Source: Acidobacteriota bacterium
GTDB taxonomy: Bacteria > Acidobacteriota > Terriglobia > Terriglobales > Acidobacteriaceae
Assembly (NCBI GenBank): GCA_023410055.1
Contig: JAEYQK010000078.1
Location: forward strand, 1-32,343
Direction: 5' to 3'
DNA: 32,343 nt
How positions within the stretch are numbered: position 1 is the stretch's first letter; every line of letters starts with the position of its first letter. Made by a program: the position numbers and the translations under genes. Below the pieces are notes generated by a model. That model was not told where the DNA came from. It made no database searches and was given only the letters and a program-made list of their open reading frames with translations. Shown here one piece after another: positions 23,810 to 31,815 of the stretch.

Positions 23810-24319
23810 ATGCAGAAGCTTCTGATCACAATCGTCCTGTTCCTGTTTGCGGCCTTTGGAATAGCGCAGACAGCGAACGACCAGACACAGAGCAGCACCA
23901 GCTCAAGTGGAAACAGTCAAGCACAAGGAACCTCAGCACAAGATAACGGTGGCGTGAAGGGCGCCGTCTCTGGTGCAACCGGAGCAGTGAAGAAAGGAGC
24001 TGAGACTGGATACAGCGAGACAAAGAAGGGAGCCCAAACTGGGTACGAGGAGACAAAGAAGGGTGTGAAGAGCGTATTTGGGGGAGCCAAGAACGCCGTG
24101 ACCGGCTCTTCAAATGACCAAACCTCAGACCACAATGCCGAGCAGCAACAGACGACGTCCAGCCAGGGCCAGACTGACAGCAGCTCCGCACAACAAGGGA
24201 CCACGACTACGGCAAGCAAGCGTCATCTGCCGCAAACGGCATCCCCACTTCCCCTTCTTGGGTTGTTAGGAATGGGAAGTGTTGCATTGGGCATGTGGAA
24301 GTCGCGGATCTTTCGATGA
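23810..24319 (+). CDS. Secreted repeat protein with LPQTAS-type C-terminal sorting tail
   Basis: The 169-residue protein has a strong GGAGGAGG site and a signal peptide (LLITIVLFLFAAFGIAQT). A Ser/Gln/Asn-rich stretch leads to a tandem repeat of about 11 residues (KKGAETGYSET, KKGAQTGYEET, KKGVKSVFGGA) resembling LEA/apolipoprotein-like amphipathic repeats. A second Gln/Ser/Thr-rich linker follows. The C-terminus is a tripartite sorting signal: LPQTAS, a hydrophobic helix (PLPLLGLLGMGSVALGMW) and a basic end (KSRIFR). Such signals are processed by sortase- or exosortase-like enzymes; none is encoded in the window. It is probably displayed at the cell surface or held in the membrane. Confidence 0.8.
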   Translation: MQKLLITIVLFLFAAFGIAQTANDQTQSSTSSSGNSQAQGTSAQDNGGVKGAVSGATGAVKKGAETGYSETKKGAQTGYEETKKGVKSVFGGAKNAVTGSSNDQTSDHNAEQQQTTSSQGQTDSSSAQQGTTTTASKRHLPQTASPLPLLGLLGMGSVALGMWKSRIFR

Positions 24320-24400
24320 ATCTCACTCACCACTTGAGAGAAGCAGTAACCGCTAACCCGATTTAGTTTGGGCAGCTCCAAGACTATGTCCAAAGAGAGA

Positions 24401-24421
24401 GGAGGCCCGAAGACGGCCTCC
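24401..24421 (-). terminator. Hairpin terminator after the beta-barrel gene
   Basis: Seven-base G/C-rich arms (24401-24407 and 24415-24421) surround a seven-base loop. On the minus strand the stem is followed by TCTCTCTTT, a moderate T-rich tract. It lies about 125 bases after the stop of the beta-barrel gene and could also serve the plus-strand gene ending at 24319. Confidence 0.5.
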
Positions 24422-24440
24422 CTGCTTTGAGGTTGTCTTG

Positions 24441-24484
24441 CAGCTGCCTCTGTGAGCTGGCCAACCCGGGATTCGGAGTTTTTG
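24441..24484 (-). pseudogene. Decayed inverted copy of the DUF2780-like segment
   Basis: The minus strand carries the same bases as 23505-23551, with the first 24 identical and then a four-base deletion and a one-base insertion. The frame opens as KTPNPGLA and then shifts; in another frame GQLTEA can be read. No start codon or signal peptide accompanies it. It looks like a relic of a duplicated or inverted gene fragment. Confidence 0.6.
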
Positions 24485-24544
24485 GCCTTGGGCGGCGCGC
24501 AAGCCAGACGGCGTTCAACCCGAACAGCAAGCAAGAGGCGGACT

Positions 24545-25189
24545 TTAGAATCGGAACGTAACGCCGCCGGTGACATCGAATTGGTTCAGATAATGGTCGT
24601 TTCCGACGATCCAGCACCCGCCCCAGATTGGGTCGCACCAGTATCCGCCACTGCTCGTTGACCCGAGATAAGTCGGAACATATCTAAACTGCCCTCGCAG
24701 CCCAAAATGCTGCCCAAGGTTGTACTTTGCGCCGGCACCCACGGCAAAGGTAAAGCGGGTCGATCCGCTGACACCGCTCCGGTCAGTAGAGAGTGCGCTC
24801 GCTCCCAAGCCGGCCAACAGATAGGGACGCAATTTCGCCTCTCGATTCGTCAAATGAAAGAGGAAATTGCCCATGTATTGGTTATTGGTCAAATTGAACA
24901 CCTTCAGGCTGGAAGCACCCGTTCGGGGTTGTGCCAACGTGCCAGAACTATTGTGGTTCCATTGGAACTCGACTGCGTAGTGCTCACCAAGCAAAGGGCC
25001 TGCTGTGACGCCATAGTTGACGCCGTTCTGGACCTCAAGACGCTTGAACAGTGTAGTTGAGAAATCCACTCCGCCATTTATTTGTCCCCCGACGTAACCG
25101 CCGACTTCGAAGTTGTGCTGCGCGAAGCCGAATTGAGAGGTGAGGAGAAAGCTGACTAAAGCAAGGAGGAGAATCGTACCTTTCTTCAT
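24545..25189 (-). CDS. Small outer-membrane beta-barrel protein
   Basis: The start is ATG 25189 with AGGAG nine bases upstream; the frame is open for 30 codons further but without a ribosome site. The 214-residue protein has a signal peptide (KKGTILLLALVSFLLTSQFGFAQ). It continues with alternating strands rich in Gly and aromatic residues (FEVGGYVGGQING, YAVEFQWNHNSS, YMGNFLFHLTN, RPYLLAGLGASAL, FTFAVGAGAKYNLGQHFGLRGQFRYVPTYL). It ends in a classical outer-membrane insertion signal (FDVTGGVTFRF, C-terminal Phe). It fits an eight-stranded OmpW/OmpA-like or 'outer membrane beta-barrel' domain. Two cysteines (WCDPIWGGCW) may form a loop disulfide. Function unknown; probably a structural porin-like or adhesive protein. 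Confidence 0.85.
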   Translation of the reverse strand: MKKGTILLLALVSFLLTSQFGFAQHNFEVGGYVGGQINGGVDFSTTLFKRLEVQNGVNYGVTAGPLLGEHYAVEFQWNHNSSGTLAQPRTGASSLKVFNLTNNQYMGNFLFHLTNREAKLRPYLLAGLGASALSTDRSGVSGSTRFTFAVGAGAKYNLGQHFGLRGQFRYVPTYLGSTSSGGYWCDPIWGGCWIVGNDHYLNQFDVTGGVTFRF

Positions 25190-25517
25190 TGGCAGTGGCT
25201 CCTGAGGTTGGTTTGCATGCTGTGAAGTTACATTCGGCTCTATATCAGCAGACCTAGCAAGATTTCCAGTGTGGTTCACCTATTAGCTCAGTGCGAACGA
25301 GCCCGGTCGCCCCCGAACTGCTGCGCGGGTTCTCAGACGAGCAAAGTCGTTTCAGAGTTTCCACGTGTGAAGACGCCGATATTTAAATCCGTTTGCTAAG
25401 GGACTGATACTTCTCTCAGTTCCCTTCTCCGATTAACCGCTGATAAATTGCACTACATCAGTTCGCATGGTTTCGCTTGCCGGGACAGGTAGAACCAAGT
25501 TCCAAAGGAGTTTACCG
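25190..25517. other. Divergent intergenic region with a 5' hairpin
   Basis: It separates the beta-barrel and OmpA-lipoprotein genes. A near-perfect inverted repeat (25398-25407 with 25416-25426, one bulged base) lies about 90 bases before the lipoprotein ATG and could fold in the leader RNA. AAAGGAG at 25504-25510 is the ribosome binding site. No other feature recognised. Confidence 0.4.
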
Positions 25518-26261
25518 ATGAATCGAAGAGTATTTTTCGCAGGTGTAGTTTTGCTGGCACTTTCATTCGCGACTGGTTGCGCGACAAAGAAGTACGTCAA
25601 GAACGAAACTGCTCCGACGATCAACAAGGTCAACGAACTGGACCAACTGACTGCGAAGAACACGAACTCGATTAGGGAAGTCGATTCACGTGCTCAGCAG
25701 GGCATCCAGGCAGTGAACCAGAAAGCTGAGGCCGCCGACCAGAAGGCGTTAGCGGCGGGTCAGGCCGCAGATCAAGCACAGCAGGCGGCTACGAGTGCCC
25801 TGAATGGCGCGACTGGTCTTGCGAACACCGCCGCCAATCTGGACAATTATCATTCGATTGTCGACGCGTCAGTTCATTTCGGTATCGACAAGTCCAGCCT
25901 GACCTCCAAGGCAAAAGACGCACTGGATCAGCTCGGCGGCGAAATACAGAACGCGAAGAACTACATACTTGTTGTGGATGGCAACACCGATTCAGGTGGG
26001 AATGCCAACTACAATTACCAGCTCAGTCAGCGCCGCGCAGATACGGTGATTCGGTACCTGGCGTCGAAGTACAACGTGCCGGCGTACAAGATCCACGTGA
26101 TCGGTCTGGGCAAGGATAAGCCGGTTGAGCCGAACAAAACCTCTGCGGGCCGGGCAATGAACCGCCGCGTTGACGTACACCTAATGACCAATAGCGTGAA
26201 TCAAGGTCCGGCGTCGGCGCAAGCGGCACAGCCCACCAGCGGCGCGCCCCCTCAGCAGTAA
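25518..26261 (+). CDS. OmpA-family peptidoglycan-binding lipoprotein
   Basis: The ATG at 25518 has AAAGGAG seven bases upstream; the frame is open 17 codons further, but without such a site. The 247-residue protein has a lipoprotein signal (RRVFFAGVVLLALSFATGC, Cys21 predicted lipidated). A coiled-coil stalk of Ala/Gln-rich heptads follows (residues about 30-105). The C-terminal OmpA domain has all the hallmarks: DASVHFGIDKSSL, VVDGNTDSGGNANYNYQLSQRRADTVIRYL, VIGLGKDKPVEPNKTSAGRAMNRRVDVHL. The Asp and Arg that bind diaminopimelate in this family are present (GNTDS and NRRV). It ties the outer membrane to peptidoglycan. A strong terminator follows, so it is a single-gene unit. Confidence 0.9.
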   Translation: MNRRVFFAGVVLLALSFATGCATKKYVKNETAPTINKVNELDQLTAKNTNSIREVDSRAQQGIQAVNQKAEAADQKALAAGQAADQAQQAATSALNGATGLANTAANLDNYHSIVDASVHFGIDKSSLTSKAKDALDQLGGEIQNAKNYILVVDGNTDSGGNANYNYQLSQRRADTVIRYLASKYNVPAYKIHVIGLGKDKPVEPNKTSAGRAMNRRVDVHLMTNSVNQGPASAQAAQPTSGAPPQQ

Positions 26262-26296
26262 GTACCTTTAGCAGTAGCTCCTCCCTACTCTCTCCA

Positions 26297-26325
26297 GGCC
26301 GCTCTCAGTAGAGCGGCCTCTTTTT
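26297..26325 (+). terminator. Rho-independent terminator of the OmpA lipoprotein gene
   Basis: Nine-base perfect arms (26297-26305 and 26310-26318) surround a CAGT loop and are followed by TCTTTTT. This lies 36 bases after the stop and is a textbook intrinsic terminator. Confidence 0.9.
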
Positions 26326-26329
26326 GCTC

Positions 26330-26795
26330 ACATAGCCAGGGTGTTTTTCCCGAAGGTGAAGAAACACAATGTAAGTCCTTTTCTGGAAGCGCAGTTTGGG
26401 GGGCGCACCTTAACAGCAAGGTTCAGGAAGTTGGCACAAACACGGAGGTGTCTACTGCCGACGATGTGTTTTCTTGGCAGATCGGTGGTCAGAACGTAAT
26501 TGTCACGCATCGCGGAAGGCCGCAGTCGCCGGAACCGTGAAACTGTCGTACAGTTCTGAGGCGAGTCCAGCCAGCAACGTTGCTGTTTTCCCGGTGACAC
26601 TATCGTGGTATCACGGGCTGGCGTTGTCTATATGTGGTGGGAGACGTTAAGCTGCCCAGTGGAATCGTCATGCAGCAACAGCGACTCACAGCGTTGCAGG
26701 CGCTCGCGATGGCTCAAGGAGGCATTTCTCTTTCGCTGCGCGGCTAGCAGGAGCAGATTCCTGCGGGACGAAACGGGGTGCCCAGAATCACTTAC
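26330..26795. other. Gene-free region with two palindromes
   Basis: No reading frame here has a ribosome site or recognisable product. Two dyads stand out: AACTGT-CGT-ACAGTT (26541-26555) and a perfect 14-base palindrome CAGCAACGTTGCTG (26572-26585) followed by TTTT. They may be regulator sites, but no gene start lies near on either strand. Confidence 0.4.
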
Positions 26796-27110
26796 TTAAG
26801 CGGCTTTTCGCTCCGAGTCGTTGATCGTCTCTATCCGAGTTCTGCGGACTGAGATCTGGCGGCGATGCGTAACGTAATAGAAAACGTCAAGCACACCGGA
26901 GCCTATGACCGCCAGCACCATGGCGAGCCAGCTCATGTCGTCAATGCCGGCTGTCCCGCGAATGCGCGCGCCGATCCAACCACCAACAACGGCGCCAGCG
27001 ATGCCCACGAGGATGGGCTCGAGCCAGTAAGAAGCGACGTAGCGGATTGCCAGTAGACGAGAGATGAATCCTACCGCTGCACCTACCGCGATCCAAACAT
27101 AGAGGCCCAT
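26796..27110 (-). CDS. GlsB/YeaQ/YmgE-family small membrane protein
   Basis: The 104-residue protein has three membrane helices (VWIAVGAAVGFISRLL, LEPILVGIAGAVVGGWIGARI, WLAMVLAVIGSGVLDVFYYV). The spacing and the Gly-rich GIAGAVVGGWIGARI helix are the hallmark of the transglycosylase-associated/GlsB family, whose members are linked to stress response in other bacteria. The C-terminal tail is basic and cytoplasmic (THRRQISVRRTRIE), slightly longer than usual. The ribosome site is weak. It is a stand-alone gene, about 100 bases downstream of the M1 peptidase gene on the same strand, so read-through is possible. Confidence 0.85.
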   Translation of the reverse strand: MGLYVWIAVGAAVGFISRLLAIRYVASYWLEPILVGIAGAVVGGWIGARIRGTAGIDDMSWLAMVLAVIGSGVLDVFYYVTHRRQISVRRTRIETINDSERKAA

Positions 27111-27216
27111 AATGATCCGATCCAGTCGCAGCAGAAGCTATATCGCTCCGACGAGTGACGTCCTTTCCGTAAGAATGCAACGCTCTCGTCAGGGATGGCT
27201 GGCGATCGGGAGGGTC

Positions 27217-29793
27217 CTACTGGCGCGACAAAAGTGTCTGGTGTGGATCAACCAGAATCTTCTTGGTCCCGGCGGGGACTCTAAGCCGAAAGTATGTTTC
27301 AGGACCTTCAACAAATACCCGACCGGCAAGCACTGGATTGCCGTGGCCCACGGCATAGATGGGAACAGACGTAACCAGCCCCTCCGCCGCATCCTTCAAA
27401 AGGATCTTTCCTGTGACCATCGTTCCGGCTGGCTTGGAGGTGACTTTGACATCTCCAAGCGTGAATCGCGGAATAGATGTTCCATTGACCCATCCATCAA
27501 AGAACCAGTCGAGAGACTTTCGATTCTCAAAATAGAGCTGCGGCGGCAGTTCCTCTTCGAAGACGCGTTGCAGATCGCGAGTCGTTATTTCCTTTCCCTC
27601 AAATCGCTCGCGCAACTTTCTGAGGGCTCTGAAGAAGAGCTCATCAGCGCTTGCATGTGTTGCCGCAAGCGTGCCCGACTCAGTCGGGCCGGGGCTCAGC
27701 AACATTGTCCTGAGCATGTGGAAGAGCCATGTTCCGCGGCCATAACTGATGGTTTCGTAGGCGTTGGGGAATCGCGAGGAGTTCAGCCGGACCCCGAGCG
27801 TCACCGGGCCGGCGTCCGTAAACTCAGTACCGGCATTATTCTTGGTCAGGAGATCCTGCCGGTACTGGTTCATTATCTCGCGGAACTTAAGTTCGTCTTC
27901 GCTCTCCAGCTTGACCAGAGCGCAATAGTTCGAAAGCGCTTCTACGATCCACTGTTCGCGATAGCTTTTCCAGATCAGTAGGTCGCCCCACCATTGATGA
28001 CCGGTCTCGTGCTGGACCATAACCCGCTGGTACATCAGGTTCCCGAACTTTGAAATGCGAGCTGTGGATCTCTCTTCAGGTGTAAGGAAGACGTAGCTTG
28101 AAAGATAAATGAGCCCAGGCCAACTCTGACTATCTGGTCCCGGCATCTGCGTCAGCGAAAGTGAGCTGTACGGGTACGACCCGATCCGCTGCGTATAGAA
28201 TTCGATCGTTCGTGCAGCTTCTTTTGCGACTCTCTCGGCGTTGCTGGCTGGCGAAGGAGCCGGAGCATCTATTATCTCGGCTTGGCTGCGTCCTCCGGGG
28301 CGCACACTCGGGAACACAAGCACTGTCTGTTGCTGCTTCATCTCGGACTCGACGCCGTGAGAAGCATAGGCCTCCACGAGCACGTCGCCGGCTTTGGCTG
28401 CGGCCTTGTCGTATCGCCCAAGATTGAAGCCGGCAAATGGGATGGGGCGTTCAGATATCCAACGTGAAACCTGCTCTGCCTGTGCTTCCCTTTCCGGCTG
28501 CTCTGTACTGGTCGTCCGTTTCCCAGTTGCTATCAGTGTCCAGCTCGGAGGGTAGCGAAACTCGAGGTCGAAGTTGGACATTGCGAGACCGCGGCAAGGA
28601 TACCAATCCCCGTGTGCGCCGACGTACATCAGCCCGCCACCGGCGTCTTTCAGTACGTCTCCCTTGTAAAGGAAGTGAAGTTCAATCCGCTGCCCAGCTT
28701 GAAGTGCCGCAGGCAGGATGACAGTGACTACGTCGTTGCCTCGCTTCGACAGGCCACTGCCCTTCAGCGCCTCATTCTGAATAAACTCGACAGGCTTATC
28801 GCCCATGGTGACTTGGCTTACGCGTAAGAAGCGGGACAGCTCGAAATTGAGAACGCGGCCACTCGGAGCATTCGTTTGCAGCCTAAGAACAGCATCCACT
28901 TCGAGAGTAGTCGGAAGGGAAACCTGTACGCGCATTTTGTACTGCTCTATTTGTACGGGATCAGATGGAAACGACTCTGCCCCAGTCTGGGTCGTGATTG
29001 TCGTGCTGTTGGTTCGATTCTCTCTTTTTGCCAGGGCAGCATTGCGGCGCGAACGGGCCGGGAAAGAGGTCCACAAGTCGAAGTGCCAGTTGCCCTGCGC
29101 CTGTGCCAGTCGACCCGCAATTATCTGCTCGTGTGCTTTTGAGTCGTAGACGATGTCGAAGACGCCGGAGCGAATGCCCGTTACGCGCGCCGCCAACACT
29201 CGATCGCTTGGATCTCGCGTGTACGTCGCAGCTGCATCAGCCGAAAACGTTGTGCCGTTGACGATAGTTTGTCCAACCCGCAACGAGATCAGATGGGCCA
29301 GGGATACCGCTACTGGTTCCCATCTGCTGATGAACGGGGTGACCTCGTCCGCAGGCTGCAAGGCAGACTTAAGTTCATCAAAGGTCTCATCGTTGAAACG
29401 GAAGTAAGCCGAAGTAAAGCGTTCCTCGAGAATGGCGGAGCCAGTGAAGCTGTTGAGGGACCAGCGTTCCACGCGATCAGGGGGGATGAGTAATACTTCG
29501 CCTTCGCCTTGGAATATAGCCCCTGTGATGTGTCCGTTCACCGCGCGGGTGAATCCGATCGTGCCATCCTGCAGATTGATGTGGAGGTCTTCCCGGTCAA
29601 GCGAGACGTCACGAATCTGGAAAACGAGGTTCGGATCAAGGCCAACCGAGTCCAGTTCGCGGTAGAGCCGAGTCGCCCACCCGTCTATCGGCTGCTGCTG
29701 CGCAGCCAGAGAACTCGCGATTGCAAACAACACTGCAATCGTCAGCATACCCACGCTACGCGCGAAGCGTCTCGTTCCAAGTACTTGGGGCAT
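27217..29793 (-). CDS. Secreted M1-family-like zinc metallopeptidase
   Basis: The 858-residue protein has a signal peptide (MLTIAVLFAIASSLAAQ). The N-terminal half (about 30-480) is beta-rich and unlike the usual M1 front domain, with a predicted M1-type saddle starting around residue 270. The catalytic part has HETGHQWWGD (His595, Glu596, His599) followed 18 residues later by the third zinc ligand in WIVEALSNY (Glu618), the exact HExxH-x18-E spacing of gluzincins of family M1. The usual GxMEN exopeptidase motif is not recognisable where expected; the region reads TQMPGPDSQSWPGLIYLSS. It may therefore have changed N-terminal recognition. The C-terminal 200 residues have a helical arm and a small beta-domain. 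Probably a periplasmic or extracellular aminopeptidase. Confidence 0.9.
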   Translation of the reverse strand: MPQVLGTRRFARSVGMLTIAVLFAIASSLAAQQQPIDGWATRLYRELDSVGLDPNLVFQIRDVSLDREDLHINLQDGTIGFTRAVNGHITGAIFQGEGEVLLIPPDRVERWSLNSFTGSAILEERFTSAYFRFNDETFDELKSALQPADEVTPFISRWEPVAVSLAHLISLRVGQTIVNGTTFSADAAATYTRDPSDRVLAARVTGIRSGVFDIVYDSKAHEQIIAGRLAQAQGNWHFDLWTSFPARSRRNAALAKRENRTNSTTITTQTGAESFPSDPVQIEQYKMRVQVSLPTTLEVDAVLRLQTNAPSGRVLNFELSRFLRVSQVTMGDKPVEFIQNEALKGSGLSKRGNDVVTVILPAALQAGQRIELHFLYKGDVLKDAGGGLMYVGAHGDWYPCRGLAMSNFDLEFRYPPSWTLIATGKRTTSTEQPEREAQAEQVSRWISERPIPFAGFNLGRYDKAAAKAGDVLVEAYASHGVESEMKQQQTVLVFPSVRPGGRSQAEIIDAPAPSPASNAERVAKEAARTIEFYTQRIGSYPYSSLSLTQMPGPDSQSWPGLIYLSSYVFLTPEERSTARISKFGNLMYQRVMVQHETGHQWWGDLLIWKSYREQWIVEALSNYCALVKLESEDELKFREIMNQYRQDLLTKNNAGTEFTDAGPVTLGVRLNSSRFPNAYETISYGRGTWLFHMLRTMLLSPGPTESGTLAATHASADELFFRALRKLRERFEGKEITTRDLQRVFEEELPPQLYFENRKSLDWFFDGWVNGTSIPRFTLGDVKVTSKPAGTMVTGKILLKDAAEGLVTSVPIYAVGHGNPVLAGRVFVEGPETYFRLRVPAGTKKILVDPHQTLLSRQ

Positions 29794-29827
29794 ATGGGCT
29801 CAGTCGAGCGTTGCACGACATTGTACC

Positions 29828-29869
29828 CCAACCTCGGCGCCTCCTTCAGATACGGAGGCGCTGGGTTGG
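29828..29869 (-). terminator. Long hairpin between the two metallopeptidase genes
   Basis: The inner arms GCGCCTCC and GGAGGCGC (29837-29844, 29854-29861) pair fully, and outer arms CCAACC and GGTTGG (29828-29833, 29864-29869) extend the stem past a small internal loop. It lies 28 bases after the stop of the M49-like gene on the minus strand. There is no T-run, so it may be a weak terminator or a stabilising 3' end. Confidence 0.55.
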
Positions 29870-29896
29870 CCACACACTTCGGTCCTCAGGGTAGTT

Positions 29897-31684
29897 TTAC
29901 GGTCTGGTCGCCTTGGCGATCGGGGCCAGTTCATCCGCAGTCACAAACAGCGGCTCGATGTCCGTCGGGATGTCCTGCAACTTGTTGAGCGCCTGCTGCA
30001 CTTGCGGCCGGATAACTCCCAGAGTATCGAGCATCTTTTTCGCCCCGGCGTAGTCGCCGTTGGCTTCTACCGTCAACAGATCATGGGTCAGATCGCGCAC
30101 CGCATTCTTAACCTTCGATTCATCCACGGCAAATGTACCATCCGGTTGTGCTACGAACGCGCCTTTGTCCACCAAGTAGTTGAATTGCAGGGCCATACCT
30201 TTGCCATGCGCCTCAGAGATGCCGAAGCGTAGGGTGCGAAAACTTGACGCGAGGAACGTCGTGTAGAGCTCGCGTTGAGCTTTTTCGCCGGAGGGCAAGA
30301 CTGCCGGGTCGATGTTCATCTCCTTCGCGTGCTCCATCATGTAGCCTAGGGCCCATAGTCCGGTCGCGTCTGCCTTTGCCTCTTCGATGGCGCTGTAAAT
30401 TTCTTTCAGCTCCAGCCGCGGATTGGTTTCCCGACCGTTCAATGTGATCTGGTGCGGACCGAGTCCGTGCATCAGCTCGTGCGCCAATATGTGCGTGAAG
30501 AACATCTCGAAGCTCAACTCGTTCTGCTGGTTTTTGCTGAGCATTTGTGCAGCAATCGGCTTGAGCACCTTCTCAAACTTCGCTTCCTGTATGTTGCGCA
30601 ACATCACGCGCTTGGCGCCCTTCTGCTGGACGACCTTGTCGTCGTTGGGCAGGTTGTAGGCGGCAGTCTGAACACCGTGCGCGCCGTCGCCAGACGCGAG
30701 GATCTCGTTCACCACGCGAATCGGTGCCGCAGCACCCAACTTCGCATTTCGGTACTGCGGGTCTTCGGGGAGATTGTTTTCGAGCTCTTGCAAGTGTTTC
30801 GAGAACGTGCTCAGCTTCGCAGTTTCGGCGTCGTCGCGAAGATTGATGTAGGCCTCAAACGCCGCCTTGTATCCGAACAACTCGTCGTTGTACGTCTCGT
30901 AAGGACCGATGGTGATATCGAGCGGCGCATCCAGGTCCATCCAGTCCATGTCGCTCTGATAGTAGTCATTTGAGAGGAACGCATTCGCACGCGAAGTTAG
31001 GAATGTCTTCAGACTCGCGTTGTCGGTGAGTGCGGCAGCTTCCTTTAGGAGAGCGGAGCACTTCTCGAGATCGGGCTTATAGGCAATACTGTATGGCACA
31101 ATATGAAACCCAAATGGAGAGTGAATGCTCGGAAACTCATCAGGAACACCGGGAGGCATCTTTCCAGTCCTGATGACGGTGAAAAAGCTTACAGCTCTTT
31201 CTCTGAGTTCCGGATCGAGCGTCTTCACCCAAGCTTCGAACTCCTGCTTCGTCATATTCTCCGGATAGAAGTTCGCACCGGCGGGTTTGCGCGGAGGGAC
31301 GCCAGGCATGAATGCCTTGTAGTCGTCGAGGCTGTCCCACGGCCCTTTGTTGATCCAGAAGTAGCGCAGCCGCGCTTTGCCCAGAGGAGTCTTGTCCTGC
31401 TGCAGCTTGGTGTAGAGCGCTTTATCGCCGCTCCAGAATTGCTGCATGAAGATGTCGTTGATAATGCGACCGGCTTCGATCAGTTTCACCAGCGCCTTTC
31501 TATCGCCTTGCGATAGTGCGCTTGTGTCTACCTTGATCGGTGTCGGCGCGAAGCGTGCGGCCATCTTCTCTAGTTCCGCGGCGTTTGGGAACTGCTCTTT
31601 CGGCTTGGCGGGCTTTTCTGTCTGGCTTAGTGTCATAGCAGTGAAGGTAAGCAGCAATGCAAGTACTGCGAGAGATTTCGACAT
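29897..31684 (-). CDS. Secreted M49-like (dipeptidyl-peptidase III-type) metallopeptidase
   Basis: ATG 31684 is preferred to an upstream frame start at 31711, since GAGG precedes it and the signal peptide then begins at once (SKSLAVLALLLTFTAMTLSQ). The 595-residue protein has the zinc motif HILAHELMHGLGP (His402, Glu403, His406) and, about 28 residues on, AIEEAKADATGLW (Glu434/Glu435), which parallels the EECRAD/E motif of family M49. The classic M49 motif is the six-residue HExxGH; here it is the five-residue HExxH form. Upstream landmarks such as NDELFGYKAAFEAYINLRD and FGFHIVPYS also resemble this group. It would remove dipeptides or short peptides in the periplasm. Followed by a hairpin and then the M1 gene, it may be co-regulated with it for peptide scavenging. 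Confidence 0.88.
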   Translation of the reverse strand: MSKSLAVLALLLTFTAMTLSQTEKPAKPKEQFPNAAELEKMAARFAPTPIKVDTSALSQGDRKALVKLIEAGRIINDIFMQQFWSGDKALYTKLQQDKTPLGKARLRYFWINKGPWDSLDDYKAFMPGVPPRKPAGANFYPENMTKQEFEAWVKTLDPELRERAVSFFTVIRTGKMPPGVPDEFPSIHSPFGFHIVPYSIAYKPDLEKCSALLKEAAALTDNASLKTFLTSRANAFLSNDYYQSDMDWMDLDAPLDITIGPYETYNDELFGYKAAFEAYINLRDDAETAKLSTFSKHLQELENNLPEDPQYRNAKLGAAAPIRVVNEILASGDGAHGVQTAAYNLPNDDKVVQQKGAKRVMLRNIQEAKFEKVLKPIAAQMLSKNQQNELSFEMFFTHILAHELMHGLGPHQITLNGRETNPRLELKEIYSAIEEAKADATGLWALGYMMEHAKEMNIDPAVLPSGEKAQRELYTTFLASSFRTLRFGISEAHGKGMALQFNYLVDKGAFVAQPDGTFAVDESKVKNAVRDLTHDLLTVEANGDYAGAKKMLDTLGVIRPQVQQALNKLQDIPTDIEPLFVTADELAPIAKATRP

Positions 31685-31754
31685 TTTCTGGTGCCTCGCG
31701 GCGGAGATCAACGAACTGAAAATTGTCGCAGAAATGTCAGCAAAACGCTAAGCG

Positions 31755-31788
31755 GGCAAAATAAGAGGCGGCCATCGGGGCCGCCTCT
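31755..31788 (-). terminator. Rho-independent terminator of the PG-binding gene
   Basis: Ten-base perfect arms (31764-31773 and 31779-31788) enclose a five-base loop; on the minus strand the stem is followed by TATTTTG. It lies 28 bases after the stop of the peptidoglycan-binding gene. Confidence 0.85.
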
Positions 31789-31815
31789 GCTCCTTCGGGA
31801 CGGAGAAAATGAACT

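Noticed and set aside
26605..26799. 64-codon plus-strand ORF
   Set aside because: No ribosome site or recognisable product.
27112..27981. 289-codon plus-strand ORF
   Set aside because: Antisense to the C-terminal part of the M1 peptidase and without domain features.
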